DNA of 64,000 bases, from the NCBI GenBank assembly GCA_049724395.1, contig JAUGWO010000102.1:248001-312000 (forward strand). The letters run 5' to 3'. Source of the DNA: Spongospora subterranea f. sp. subterranea. Taxonomy: Eukaryota; Endomyxa: Phytomyxea; Phytomyxea; Plasmodiophorida. Each line of letters opens with the position of its first letter. Positions within the stretch are counted from its first letter, which is position 1. Positions 49,801 to 60,344 of this stretch are shown piece by piece. The notes below the pieces were generated by a model. That model did not search any database. It had not been told where the DNA came from and saw only the letters and a list, made by a program, of their open reading frames with translations. A program made the translations under genes and the position numbers.

Positions 49801-50795
49801 AGTTAAATCTATCCACGAGGGACTTGAACTTGGATTTCTCGCTCTCTAAATCAGTCTTCGCAACGTTATACAGGGCATGTCACCTTGCCACAAGAAAACT
49901 AACCTGAAGCTTCAAAATTCTGCTGGGGTACTCATGATTTTCAACCTTTAACCTCTACATAACCGTCAAATACCCTCAAACAACTAGAATTGTGATGCAT
50001 ACAATTAATTCCTGCTCTTTCTGTTCAATCACGATCGTAAGCCTATTTTGCTCCTCCTGTGCTAGAACTAGAAACTGTACCAATTCTCAGTAAATTTCTG
50101 AACCGGCATCATCATACATACGCCTTTGAGCTCCTGTTGTGCTTGAAGCGCAGCTTCAAGCTGAGACTCATTTGTTGAACGAACAGCCTCTATTTCCATA
50201 GACCGAACACGCTGAATCTCTTTGGCTTGCTTGAGTTGCATGCGATAAAGGTTTGTAGATGTTTCCAATGCTTCAATTTCTTGTTGAGCCTGAATCAGAG
50301 CGGTTTTGAGACGCTCGATTTCCTGCAAAGCGTTTCCGTTTTCGGGAACAACAGAAACCGGAATCTGAACAGCATTGACAGAAAGGTCATCTCCAGCTTC
50401 GCTACCAGAATGTGGAGTGCCGTTAGAGGATGCAGCAACATCTTCTTCTTGCGTCCATTGTTCAACGGCATCCATTGCCGAATCGCAGTTAGTCACCGTA
50501 TCCTCATTGTCATTGTTTGAATCCTGGTCCTGAAACCAGTATCAGAATACCGAAACAGAGGCATCGACCTTGGCATTACCGGAACCATATTCCGGATATC
50601 GTTCAATGCGACCCACTGATCCATGGACTCCTCCTTCTCCGTTTTCTCAGTCCACTGGTCGACAACAGCCAAAGCCGAGTCATCCAGGGACGCGTCCATG
50701 TCGTTGGAGTTGATCGGCTGCGGCGCTGGCGCCGGACTTTCATTTCTGATCGACAGGATCGAAAGGATATCGCAATTCACAGTGGGATCGGACAT
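46858..50795 (-). CDS. coiled-coil, AIR9-type repeat and muniscin mu-homology domain fusion protein
   Basis: The ATG at 50795 opens an acidic N-terminus with a repeated WT motif (AVVDQWTEKTEKEESMDQW, later AMDAVEQWTQEED). A long coiled coil follows (ALQEIERLKTALIQAQQEIE, then VFERLMAKYNEAIQFHHMQS). Around 48800-49250 come GDEIRVRFHDCGDVVAYEWY and NADDLGRVIRVVLINATGLS, the Ig-like repeat of microtubule-associated AIR9. A PH-like block follows (LVLTKDKLKVREGKTTTIKE, ASPASRDLIVLTVRGL). A Ser/Asp-rich linker and a KKKKKK run lead to the C-terminal third: SETVSCNMRSGNVSDLNVVG, SVPVLRYSLDMDPALFPIRV, then MFDTEQQRVCWKV and SPVLVQFNRMSRTLSNVMIT. That is the mu-homology domain of muniscins (FCHo/Syp1), which bind endocytic cargo and clathrin adaptors. 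The introns joining the two halves (near 48360-48450, 47950-48010 and 47660-47720) keep frame, supporting one gene. No F-BAR domain was found. Confidence 0.72.
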
Positions 50796-51401
50796 ATCCG
50801 ATCAACACATCGACGATAATGAAATGGAGCGAGCGCGATGTGTTTGATGATATGGGATTTGATAAATGTGTATCTGTCTCAGACAGAAGAGTATTAGCAC
50901 ATCAGCCCCCGCTATAATACAGTGAAGATCGTGTCGAGCGACCCGTCGTCAGTGAGCTCAGGCTCTAGACCACCGGTGGCCGTTTAGTCCGTGTGCGAGT
51001 GGGCCTGTGAGTGCGGCCCCTTGTTCTGCGTGCCCGTATATACAGCGGTCGACTGCTGGTGGTCCCACCTGGTGACCGGCGTTGACGACCTTCAAAGGGG
51101 TATTCGGTCGGAAATCAGCAGCTCGCTACAAGTTGTATCTAGTGGGCTCCTTTTTTGGATCGATTTCAGATATCGTCGGAAGATATTCGCGAACGTCTGT
51201 CAATGAGGTTCGGGGCATCCAGTTGTAATACACGATATATGAATTCCGTCTGTTTGTCACCGTTCATCGTCTTCGAATTATAACCTTCGCCTTGCTATAT
51301 TGAAAAGGGCCATATTATCACCTTAAAAAAAATCGATCGTACATTATGATCAACGTCTTGTCAAGTACGTCAGTCCTGGCGAAATAACCCAGCGCCAAAT
51401 C
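50796..51401. promoter_or_regulatory. divergent upstream region
   Basis: About 605 bp between two divergent starts. It includes a locally G+C-rich part (50920-51120) and an A+T-rich part towards the plus-strand gene. No element can be named. Confidence 0.35.
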
Positions 51402-54400
51402 ATGTCGTTCGATCGTAGGCGCCGGAAAATTGTTCAGGTTGGATTGTTGCCACCTCGATCACGATCCAAGCTCGATCAACATGGGCCGAATTCAGCCCGC
51501 GACCCCGACGACAAACGATCGCGATCCGCCGCCTCAGCTCGAATGGAAACTCCAATAACGGATCGCCCATCGAAGTTCAAACGCGATCAGTTGCTAGCGC
51601 GAATGCAGAAAACGGAGTCGTTCTGCCATCCGCGTCGGTCCATCATCAACGCCAAGAACAAGAAAGAGATCCTAGCGATCATAGCGCCATCATTACAAGA
51701 GGCTCAAGACGATCGTAACTAATTTTGCTTGCGGTTGTTGATTGATATTGATCGGATTTGTTGAATTGTTTTCAGTATCTGCTGATCCACAGTCCCCTGT
51801 TTTCAAATGGAGTCTACGAGAAATCGCTGGAATCATGCCCAAGCTTGGGAATGGGGTCGATGCTGACTCCCAGGTCCGAGTCCTTTCGGCTCGTCGAAAT
51901 TCATTTCATTACATCAAAGGGCGAGTGAACTTCGAAAGCCAGAGTCTGCAGGCGAATTTCGAGGGGATTCGATCTCGCCGATCTCTCGATGATGGCGAGG
52001 TCATAGTTGAGGATGGCGACGACGACGACGATGATGGTAATACGGCTAGGTCTTTTGAGGAACAGCCATCCGACCCACATCGTCAGATGCTGGCACTGAT
52101 CCGGTCGAGGCGCTTGCCGAGTCGATGGCGCAATTGCATCAATCGATAACAGCTCAACTCCATCAGGTATGGTCGCGTCATGGCACTCCATCAGAACCCA
52201 ATCACGCTAAGGGGTGATGGCAGATGCCTGCACTTCGAAGGGAACTCGATCTCAACTACGAGTTGCTGATGTCGTGTCCTCATCCAAAGGAGCAGGGGGC
52301 CAAAGATAAGGTTAGGATGCCATTCAAAACGATTACAATATTAACTTAATTCGGGTTTCGTCAACAGTTCGATCATTCATCAGATATGAACAAACTGTTC
52401 GAATCATTACGATTGCGAAGGTATAACCCCCCCCCCCCCCCCAATCGTTTATTCGTTCATAAAAAATCATTTTGACGGTTCAGCAAAGGCGACCATGGCA
52501 TTACCGATCCTCGACAGCTGAAGCGTCATCAGGATCTCATATCCCTCAATGAGGATATTGTAGTCGCCGTTAAAGATATAAACGCGTATCTGGCCGAGGT
52601 CAACCACCAAAACGGCAAGCAATCCGAGCTCAAACGATCAAGTCTTGATCCAGCTCGTTCCGTTGAACATATGATCCACATCAGCGAACTTTTCCGTCGC
52701 GCGTTGCGAACGGTAATGCAAAAGTTCTTCGGAATCCGAAAGATTTCCCGATCTGGAAAATTTAGGTTATGGAACACGATATCAATATTGCATGGGCCTT
52801 GGAGACGTGTTGGAAAGGTGCTACGCTAACTAATGAGGCGTGTTTGGCGAGAGAGACTGCGTTTATTCATCATGGTGAACGACAACTTTACCGCATCGCC
52901 CTATAATCGGATAACCGGATCCTGAATCGTGGCGTCTTGTAGTGAATAATCAACTGCAGAATGTAAACTATCGTAATATAGGAGGGAACAACCTATCGAA
53001 CGAGAGGTCTTCGGCAGTGGCCAAACTGCAAGACTCATTCGATAACGATGTGCTGAAGAAGAGGATGGAATCTTTACAGAATGGTAGGCAGTCATGAATA
53101 TGTCTGGATCATGGGATCATATGAAAACGAGGGATAACCGCCCCATACAGAACTATATGAGATGAAGAAGGAGAATATATCGTTGAGATCGCGGGTGAAG
53201 GCGAGCGAGCTTCTGACCAGGCAACGGCTTATCAGCCATTTATACCACGATGATGAGGACCCGAACCAACCACAGGTCCTGGCAATATTCCACCAACTCT
53301 GGTGTAGTCTTCTCATTAATTGAGTGTCAGAATCGGTCGGATGAGGCTAAACCATCATTCCAACACGGCGAGCCACAATATTTCCCTATTCACGTGCCCA
53401 CAACCGCTATCGTCTCTGGGCCTCGCTCCACTGGTCCCATCTCGGTAAGCAACATGTGATGTGTCCTGCATAGCACAAACGGGGATCACCAAATCACCAA
53501 TACAAAATATCATATCGTGTGTGTAGAGGAGATCGATTCGCTCAGAGAATACCACTCCTCGCCCCAGACAGGCCTCAATGGTCAACGAACAAGATGAACC
53601 CATCGACCATGAACGGGAGTTCTTCTCTGCCCGATCCATTGGTCTAGAGAGAATGTCCCTCCCGAGGTAATCTCTACCTGTCTATTTTCCAGCTCAATCG
53701 ATCGAATTGAGGGACAGTACGACGCTCTCTCCTGTCGCTGTCGATCTTGTCCTAGGTCGCGTTCCACAAGTTATCACCCATGCACTCAACGTCATCACCA
53801 GCTCCAAAGTAGGCCCAATCCTGGTTTCCAAACGACGCTCATATTCGCAACACGGCGATTCCCATTTCAGGAAATGATTCCTCCGTTGAGTCATACTGAA
53901 CTATATCGATTATCGATTGAGGCGTTGGTGGAATCGACTGCCTATTATGGATATACACCCGAGGCCATCGTAATAACTCAACAATAGTCGATCGCATAAG
54001 ACCGTTGACCGGCAACTGAATTGTTCTGCTCAGGTGCCATCGGTATCGACCCCAATCTTACAGTTTCCCGATTTCCTCTTGACCTTCTTCCAGCTCCGAT
54101 ACGGTACCAAGAAAGAGTCAGATGTACAAATGGGAAGGTGGTGAGATTACCTGATGGTTGGGCAGCAGAAATTTCAAATCGGTTTTCAGGTTCTGCTTCG
54201 AACTGCAGCAAATCCAACTTGAAGATATTCGGCCTAGTATATTTGGAACTCTGCCTTTATTGTCCATTATTGGAAAACTAGTAGGGTTGGCCAAATCCAA
54301 CCTACACAAGCAAGCGTTTAGCCTGATACTGTTCGGATTCGCTCAATGGCATTGTAATGAAAAGGTCAAGAAGGTTTGTGAATTGATGATCACGTGCGGT

Positions 54401-55179
54401 TTTTTTGGGGAAGATATCGATTTACTGGTTGGCCAGATCTATTTTGAAGCTCAAAGAGATTTGTTCGAAACAAAGGTCAATGGGTTAATGACTCAAACCG
54501 GCAACTCTGAGGAAGGAGAAAACCTCGAGCCGAAGGAAATCGGCTTCTTTGAAGAGGGACTTTTGATCCCATTGGACATAGCAGAAGATATCCTCCAGAA
54601 GACTCACAAGCATTTCCAACTGAAAACATCGATCGAGATTGGTCAGAGCCATCTGGAAGGGGAGACTGTACTTGCTGATGGATCAAAGTATGGCGTCTGA
54701 AATGGGGAAACGCCGTTCAACATCGCTGATTGGCTCGTGCGTATAGCATTGGACACAACCAGATGCACATCTTGCTGACGATGCATCACATTCATCGGGG
54801 GATCGAGATCCGAACACGGATCAAGGAGCTGAAAGTGGAAGACATCGAATCACTATTCCGTCGGTTTGATGCTAGGCGCTGGTATGCGCTCCGAATATCA
54901 AATCGATTGTTTGAACTGATCTGAATTTCCTGCTGATGCAGTGGTCGCATGCCGTTGTTGCAATTCATATCGTGCATTCGCAATCTACGGTGTGGTGTCT
55001 CCGATGATGAAATACATGCCATTGTTCGCCTGTTCGATACGAGTTCAAAACGATCTCAGGAAGTCGACTATAAGAAATTCGCCAAGTTCTTCAGCCCAGT
55101 CACTCTTTTTGTCTCGGTAGACACAAGTAAGCGAAATGGGAGCGGCGATCGTCTTCAATTGTTGATATGTGGTTTTTGA
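51402..55179 (+). CDS. long coiled-coil protein with C-terminal EF-hand-like region (family unknown)
   Basis: The ATG at 51402 opens a basic N-terminus (MSFDRRRRKIVQVGLLPPRS). Many exons with short introns follow. They include an acidic run (EDGDDDDDDGN), MNKLFESLRLR spliced across a C-rich intron to SKGDHGITDPRQLKRHQDLI, NLSNERSSAVAKLQDSFDND and YEMKKENISLRSRVKASELL (coiled coil). After these come STTLSPVAVDLVLGRVPQVI, LSHTELYRLSIEALVESTAY, STPILQFPDFLLTFFQLRYG and IFGTLPLLSIIGKLVGLAKS. Near the end KVEDIESLFRRFDA and VSDDEIHAIVRLFDT with VDYKKFAKFF have EF-hand spacing, but the calcium loops are poor. The middle (53290-53700) is not resolved. It may be more than one gene. The layout recalls ciliary or centrosomal proteins; that is inference only. 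Confidence 0.48.
52427..52442 (+). repeat. poly-C run inside an intron
   Basis: Sixteen C residues start a few bases after a GTATAA splice donor (exon ending TTGCGAAG) in the coiled-coil/EF-hand gene, far from the acceptor. Such runs are prone to length errors in both replication and sequencing. Confidence 0.9.
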
Positions 55180-55208
55180 ATATTTGAGTGGTATCCTCCC
55201 TGATCACA

Positions 55209-55518
55209 ATGTGGTCAAACGAAACAGCTACGAACGAATCAGAAGCTATGAGAAAATTCGTTTGTAATGATTTCAAGCAACGAATATCGGAGCTAAACGA
55301 GTTTACCGCCATCATCCAAAGCATGAAGCCAGGTAAAAAACTACAAATTAAGCGATAGTCGTGATTTGACTCAACTTGTCGAGATAGATATCACCGTTCA
55401 AGACGCGGCAATCTACTTTCAAGAATGCCTTGATATATCAGGGTCAAATTTCGTCACAAGAAGCACGTTTCTGGCAATGACCCGAACACATTGTCTATTC
55501 AATAATTTATCCCATTAA
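55209..55518 (+). CDS. candidate small gene or last exons of the upstream gene
   Basis: An ATG frame gives MWSNETATNESEAMRKFVCN and FKQRISELNEFTAIIQSMKP up to a GTAAAA donor. A second frame reads DLTQLVEIDITVQDAAIYFQ and SNFVTRSTFLAMTRTHCLFN to a stop at 55518. The exact acceptor could not be chosen. Both pieces look helical and coding. They may be a separate small protein or the C-terminus of the EF-hand gene. It is convergent with CEP78, 22 bp away. Confidence 0.33.
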
Positions 55519-55539
55519 TATAACTGTATATAATCATTT

Positions 55540-57433
55540 CTAGGTTGACGGTTGCTCAATTTTTGCAATTATTCGTTCAAAAAAATCGCATGATTTTTTC
55601 ACTTGACTGGAGAGAAATGCAAAATTGGCTGCAGTGTCACTCTGCATATTACCTTCCTTATTTTCGGAATTTTCCAGTTCATCCATGTACATGTGCAGCC
55701 TTTGGAAAAGGCTGTCGAACGCGGTAACAAGCTGTACGAATCAAATATATAATCATCACAGCGTCCCGACGTAAACTCCATACCTGCCCTATCTGATGAA
55801 CATCGTCCTCATTGATAAGATCAGGCTTGAGCTTTGATTTTTTTTGTGCAGCTTTAACAGTTCTCGACCGGATCTTGCGCCTGAAGTAAGGTTTCGAAGA
55901 GCGCAATTGCTGTTGATTTTAAGCTCATGATTATGAATTTACAAGAGGCATACCTGGATTTGCAGCTTCAAATGCGTGTTTTCTTTGCCGAGTTCGTTGA
56001 TCGAATGATTCTTTGTAGAAATTTCTCGTTTATTTCGTTTGATGGTTTTTGTCAAATCAGCGATGTCGGAAAACCCAAACGAGGACAAAAATTCTTGAAA
56101 GTCGTGGGTTAAATCTGGCGTCGTTATTTGTGGTGATGGGATGATGACCTGCAACACATTAGACTTCTTTCCAGTATCTGGCGCATAATTACTGTTTTGG
56201 TACTGGAATGTTCATGGACCGGCGCTGCACGAGCTTGAGCCCATGCACTCGGTCTCACCTGAACATTGCTCGGCACTTTGGCTGTGGCCCATTTGGCCAT
56301 CAAAGGGTCTCCATGCTAAATGCAGACATATAGCCTGTCGAATGGAATATGAACGCGTTCACTGACCTTGCTATCTTGCCTATTGACCAAAATAGATTTC
56401 AAGTGAGCGACCAATGCCACATCTAATCCAGGATTGTCATCGATGGTGATTGAGCACAGCGATTGATTGATTTGCAGCATTTCAATCAGTGCACAAATGG
56501 CGACATTTGTGAGCTGATTTGAGCTAAGATTGATATCCAGAACCCATTTGTCGTCTGTCAGAGCCTCGATCAAGCTAGGATACTCAGTAAAAGCATCACG
56601 AATTCAAATATATCTCATACCATTTAACCCCAATATCGCCAAGGCGGTTATCTTGTAAGTCCACACTCAGGACGCCCAATGTAGACATACCCGGCATTCC
56701 ATCATTGTCACGTAATCTATATTGCCATTTCGCCACATCTCGACGAATATTATGATTGGAGATTACATCGCTGAAATGAGAAGCGCTACTCTCGTTGAGC
56801 CCGCAATTGATGAAGTGCCAGTGAGTGATCTCAGATGATATTAGCTGTTGCATTATTCCTAATTCAAATATATTAGCGTTGAATATGAGCGCAAACAATA
56901 TTGATTACTGGATAACAGCCCAGAATCTAATACCACATTTCTTATAAATATCGATTTCAGTGTCTTCAATGAGCCCTTTACTATTGCAGGAATCCGCTTT
57001 GCAATACATGGAGTTACAGAATCGAATTCTACACACGTTAGTTCATGGTTACGACTTAGACCTCGGATAAGGTTTTTTGCAAGCTCATTTTCGGTTGACC
57101 GTGTCGATGACGGCAAACTATTAACACGAGCCTTTGTGTGTAGACGTTGTCGTTCTGAATTGGAGATGCGAACGACTTTGAACGTTGGTACAGCATATAA
57201 TACTTTGAATAATGATTCGGCGATAAATGCAGTGGTTGAATGGATATCGATATCAAGGGTATCTTCCCCTAGCAGTCTCATGACGGAATCAGTAACCTGC
57301 ACATGCTATGCTATCAGTGATGACAGGTTCGAAGAGCAACGCCCCCGACCTGAACGGATCGAGCATCACATTTTTGTTTGAACAGCGTCTGTTTGGCATT
57401 GTAATCTTGAAATGTCTGTAATTTAGTTGACAT
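55540..57433 (-). CDS. CEP78: CEP78, centriolar leucine-rich-repeat protein
   Basis: CEP78 is a centriole protein needed for cilium length control and normal cone function in humans. The ATG at 57433 gives MSTKLQTFQDYNAKQTLFKQ and CDARSVQ, spliced (GTCGGG...GTGCAG) to VTDSVMRLLGEDTLDIDIHS. Leucine-rich-repeat sequence follows: WHFINCGLNESSASHFSDVI, RDVAKWQYRLRDNDGMPGMS, GVLSVDLQDNRLGDIGVKW, a short intron, then LIEALTDDKWVLDINLSSNQ and CSITIDDNPGLDVALVAHLK. These match human CEP78 block for block, including the RRHEETWAESLRYR-type insert. The C-terminal half has MAKWATAKVPSNVQ, a coiled coil (NELGKENTHLKLQIQ) and a final exon, LFQRLHMYMDELENSENKEG to KIEQPST. Part of the gene (56523-56650) has been copied to 58447-58559. 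Confidence 0.9.
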
Positions 57434-57968
57434 TTTATTATGAACAATGGCAGCAGTGAGAGCTCTCCTAGCCAATCCACTCAAAGAGAACAGAATTTCA
57501 GTTACTGAACACTACTGTAACTGAACAAGCGGCACACTGGGCCTTATACCTATACTGCTCTGTGAGACTGTGCCCAAGTGGGCAAGGCTGACGAGGAGAG
57601 ACAGGTTACCGGGGCTGACAGACAAGGATAAGCGGGAAAGGTGGGGTGATGGGCCCCGGTTGTTGACAATAAAACGGTGGATGGACCGGGTATTTATTTA
57701 ATGGCAGATAGGTTGTCGTCCGAAGAGGTTCATGTAATTCGACAAGTTGGTGAAGACAGCCAACAGTGAGAGACGACGCTGAGTCTGTCAGCGATTCCTG
57801 ACGAAGCATGACGCTTAGCCAATGTCGAGATCATGAAGAACATGTACGCCGACATGACTGGATTTATATCTTTTTTTTTTGTATGTACAAAATTGCACGA
57901 TTATTTGCACGATTATTGTTTTGTCCAAGGTGCACTATTATGTGCACTATGTGGCGCTAATACGCACT
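57434..57968. other. region between CEP78 and the foldback element
   Basis: About 535 bp, containing the CEP78 upstream region and a G+C-richer part (57540-57680). Just before the foldback there are repeated short motifs built on TGCACGATTATT and GTGCACTA (57895-57965). No gene is supported. Confidence 0.35.
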
Positions 57969-58443
57969 ATTGCACACCTGGCGCTTGGATCAAACTCCAG
58001 AGACTGCAGCAACATCTGCTGTCCAAAAAAAGGACGAGGTATTCATAAGGATTACGGCGAGCACCAAGTCAAATGCTGGAAAAGCGCAACGGTGCCAGAG
58101 GAGTACGTCGGACATGCACCACCGGGGAGGCCCAAAAGCATAAAGCAGTGGAGCGAAAAAGGTACCAATCCGACGCGTACAAACGCGCGCGCCCGAACAC
58201 GTGTGTTCAAACGCCTGGAAGAAGTCAATTGTACGCGTAGGATTGGTACTTTTTTCGCTCCACTGCTTTATGCTTTTAAGCCTCCGCCGGTGGTGCATGT
58301 GCGACGTACTCCTCTGTCACCGTTGCGCTTTTCCAAAATTTGACTTGGTGCTCGTCGTAATCCTTATGAATGCCTCGACCCTTTTTGGACAGCAGATGTT
58401 GCTGCAGTCTCAGGAGGTTGATCCAAGCGCCAGGGTGTGCAAT
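57969..58443. repeat. foldback (hairpin) element, about 215-nt arms, 46-nt loop
   Basis: The left arm (57969-58182) and the right arm (58229-58443) are reverse complements over their full length. They start ATTGCACACCTGGCGC at one end and ATTGCACACCCTGGCGC at the other, and share the blocks CTGCAGCAACATCTGCTGTCC, ATTCATAAGGATTACG, GAGCACCAAGTCAAAT and GCATAAAGCAGTGGAGCG, down to GCGTACAA at the loop. Only scattered differences separate the arms, so the structure is fairly young or maintained. No transposase is encoded. It could be a foldback or MITE-type DNA element or a hairpin-RNA source. The right end lies 3 bp from a copied CEP78 fragment. Confidence 0.92.
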
Positions 58444-58446
58444 CGC

Positions 58447-58559
58447 AACCGCCTTGGCGATATTGGGTTAAATGGTATGAGATATATTTGAATTCGTGAT
58501 GCTTTTACTGAGTATCCTAGCTTGATCGAGACAAATGGGTTCTGGATATCAATCTTAGC
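58447..58559 (+). pseudogene. inverted DNA copy of a CEP78 fragment
   Basis: This 113-bp stretch matches the reverse complement of 56523-56650 in CEP78 almost base for base, from AACCGCCTTGGCGATATTGG through ATGAGATATATTTGAATTCG to ATGGGTTCTGGATATCAATC. The two visible differences are loss of one G in a G-run and a 13-nt deletion after ATCGAG. The copy keeps the intron (GTATGA...CCTAG) of its source, so it arose from DNA and not from a spliced transcript. It lies on the opposite strand about 1.9 kb from the source. Confidence 0.93.
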
Positions 58560-59218
58560 ACATAAGGTTGCGCTTTTCCAGGATGTGGACATGCATAGGC
58601 GTACCGTATTAGAAATGATCGGTCGTGGGGTGTCTCCGGATTATGGCGTTTTAAGGCGTCGTACGTCCAAGATGCAAACGTTCGTGCAACCTCCCATGCG
58701 TAGGTACGACAGCTGGTGGTGTTACCGTCGAACAACAGATCTGGTAATTGGACGCGTCATGAAAATAAGAGACGTCCCTGTTGGAACGAGAAGATGGGTG
58801 ACGTTTGAACGCCCTATTTTCAATTAAACTTTTAGGTTTTCTTAAATCGAGGTTAATCGCCAAGCCACATTGCTATTTTACCGAGAACTGCATGAAGTTT
58901 TTTTGATGAACACGCTGCTGATGAACCCTTGATGCTGCTTGTTTACGCAAAAAAAAATCGAATTCCTGTCGTATAAACGGCAGTTATGGTTTAAACTGGG
59001 TTCTCAAAAACTTGGCGAAAAATAAGCAGCAAAAATATAACGTGATAAGCAGCGGCTCATGCTCTTCTCTCATTACGATTGCTACAGTATTACCGATCGG
59101 CCAAATGAATTTGATTGACACATGGTTGATTGTTCACTAAAGTGTACATACCCTACGATGCCCGTCTGGGTGTGTGTACACTTCATAAGACTCATGAAGT
59201 CATGAACCTCATTATCAT
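58560..59218. other. unassigned region right of the CEP78 copy
   Basis: A plus-strand frame continues from the CEP78 copy to about 58827 (with GVSPDYGVLRRRTSKMQTFV and DVPVGTRRWVTFERP). It looks coding-like but has no known family and may belong to the duplicated or inserted DNA. The rest (58830-59218) is A+T-rich with no gene. Confidence 0.33.
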
Positions 59219-59638
59219 ATGACCTCTCTGAGACACGCTCATCCTGAACCATTCGTCGAGATTGTCGAAAGCCGAGACCTCGCTATGTCTCTGAGTACTG
59301 CATCCAACCATACGGCTCCCAGCTCCTGGACAGCACAGCATGATTTTCCAAAGTCACGACGAACACGTACGATATCCGGAACTTATTTCGATGGTTTATA
59401 TAACGACCTGCTTCATTCTTGGCACAACTCCTCTGAGCCTCGACCTGATCCAAGCAATATCACTGATGACGATGCAGCGTTGAACAACTTTGATCACAAA
59501 GCTGTAGACGATTTGGCAAAATGCATAATTGCCAAGAAAACAGATCGTTCTGAAGACACGCTCTCGTCCCGACCTCCATTAGATCAAGACATATTTAGCG
59601 GATTCCCAGTTATCAATATGTTTACTGCTACTGTCTAA
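59219..59638 (+). CDS. hypothetical protein
   Basis: A single 139-codon frame opens MTSLRHAHPEPFVEIVESRD, is rich in Ser, Asp and Thr, has a helical part (ALNNFDHKAVDDLAKCIIAK) and ends FPVINMFTATV. I recognise no family and see no membrane segment. The length without interruption in this A+T-rich area suggests a real gene. It lies just upstream of the Yippee gene on the same strand and might supply its missing 5' exon, but no suitable splice join was found. Confidence 0.38.
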   Translation: MTSLRHAHPEPFVEIVESRDLAMSLSTASNHTAPSSWTAQHDFPKSRRTRTISGTYFDGLYNDLLHSWHNSSEPRPDPSNITDDDAALNNFDHKAVDDLAKCIIAKKTDRSEDTLSSRPPLDQDIFSGFPVINMFTATV

Positions 59639-59837
59639 CATATTTTGTTGTCCTATCGGGGCTGAAGTGCGACTGGTTTGTGTGTTTTCTTGAGATTTCT
59701 CCGACGGACTCGATAGGTCCGTTCATTTTTATTGATGACCTTTTGACGATCAGGATGGCCTCTGATGATACTGAAGCCTGGCTACTGATAGGCGATCATG
59801 AAGATATATTAGTTTCCAGCCTATGACTTAGAAATTA

Positions 59838-60319
59838 AATCTGAACAATCACTACACATTGCGGCCACGGTTGCAGAAATCAAAGCTCGCATTAACCAAA
59901 TTGATTCAGAGAGTCGCAACAACGACACTACCGTGTCATCCCTTCGGCGCCAACTGCAAAAGCTTACATTCGCTCAAACCAAGCATTTAGATCCCGATGC
60001 GATTGCCTGTAGCTGCTGTGGACTAAAAATCGCTGTCATCTCTGATATTGTGTCAAGATCATATCGAGGCCAAAGCGGACCAGCGATTCTGCTCCGAAAC
60101 GCTACCAACGTCAACATTGGAGAAAAATATGACCAGATTCTTTTGACAGGATTATATACGACTGCCTCAGCTTCTTGTGAAGGATGCGGCAAGGTTTTGG
60201 GCTGGGCTTATATACATGCTCGCAATTTCACTCAGCGGTTTAAGGAAGGGATGTTCTGTCTAGAGAAAGCATACATTCTCGAGCATGTCGATAATCTGAA
60301 ACTAGTCGCTGCGAATTGA
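59838..60319 (+). CDS. Yippee-domain protein (5' exon unresolved)
   Basis: Yippee (YPEL) proteins carry a zinc-binding beta-sandwich and work in E3-ligase or centrosome-linked complexes. A helical lead (AATVAEIKARINQIDSESRN) is followed by CSCCGLKIAVISDIVSRSYR, then GQSGPAILLRNATNVNIGEK, LTGLYTTASASCEGCGKVLG and TQRFKEGMFCLEKAYI. Both CxxC pairs and the YKEG-L-E block match YPEL proteins. The frame has no ATG before the domain, so an upstream coding exon is needed. An ATG frame at about 59756 (MASDDTEAWLLIGDHEDIL) is a candidate, but no GT-AG join gives the right phase. Confidence 0.8.
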
Positions 60320-60344
60320 GACGCTCAATAATTACAAGGATATT

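Noticed and set aside
57540-57830. G+C-rich stretch considered as a solitary long terminal repeat
   Set aside because: No matching second copy, no clear terminal dinucleotides with a target duplication, and no nearby element genes.
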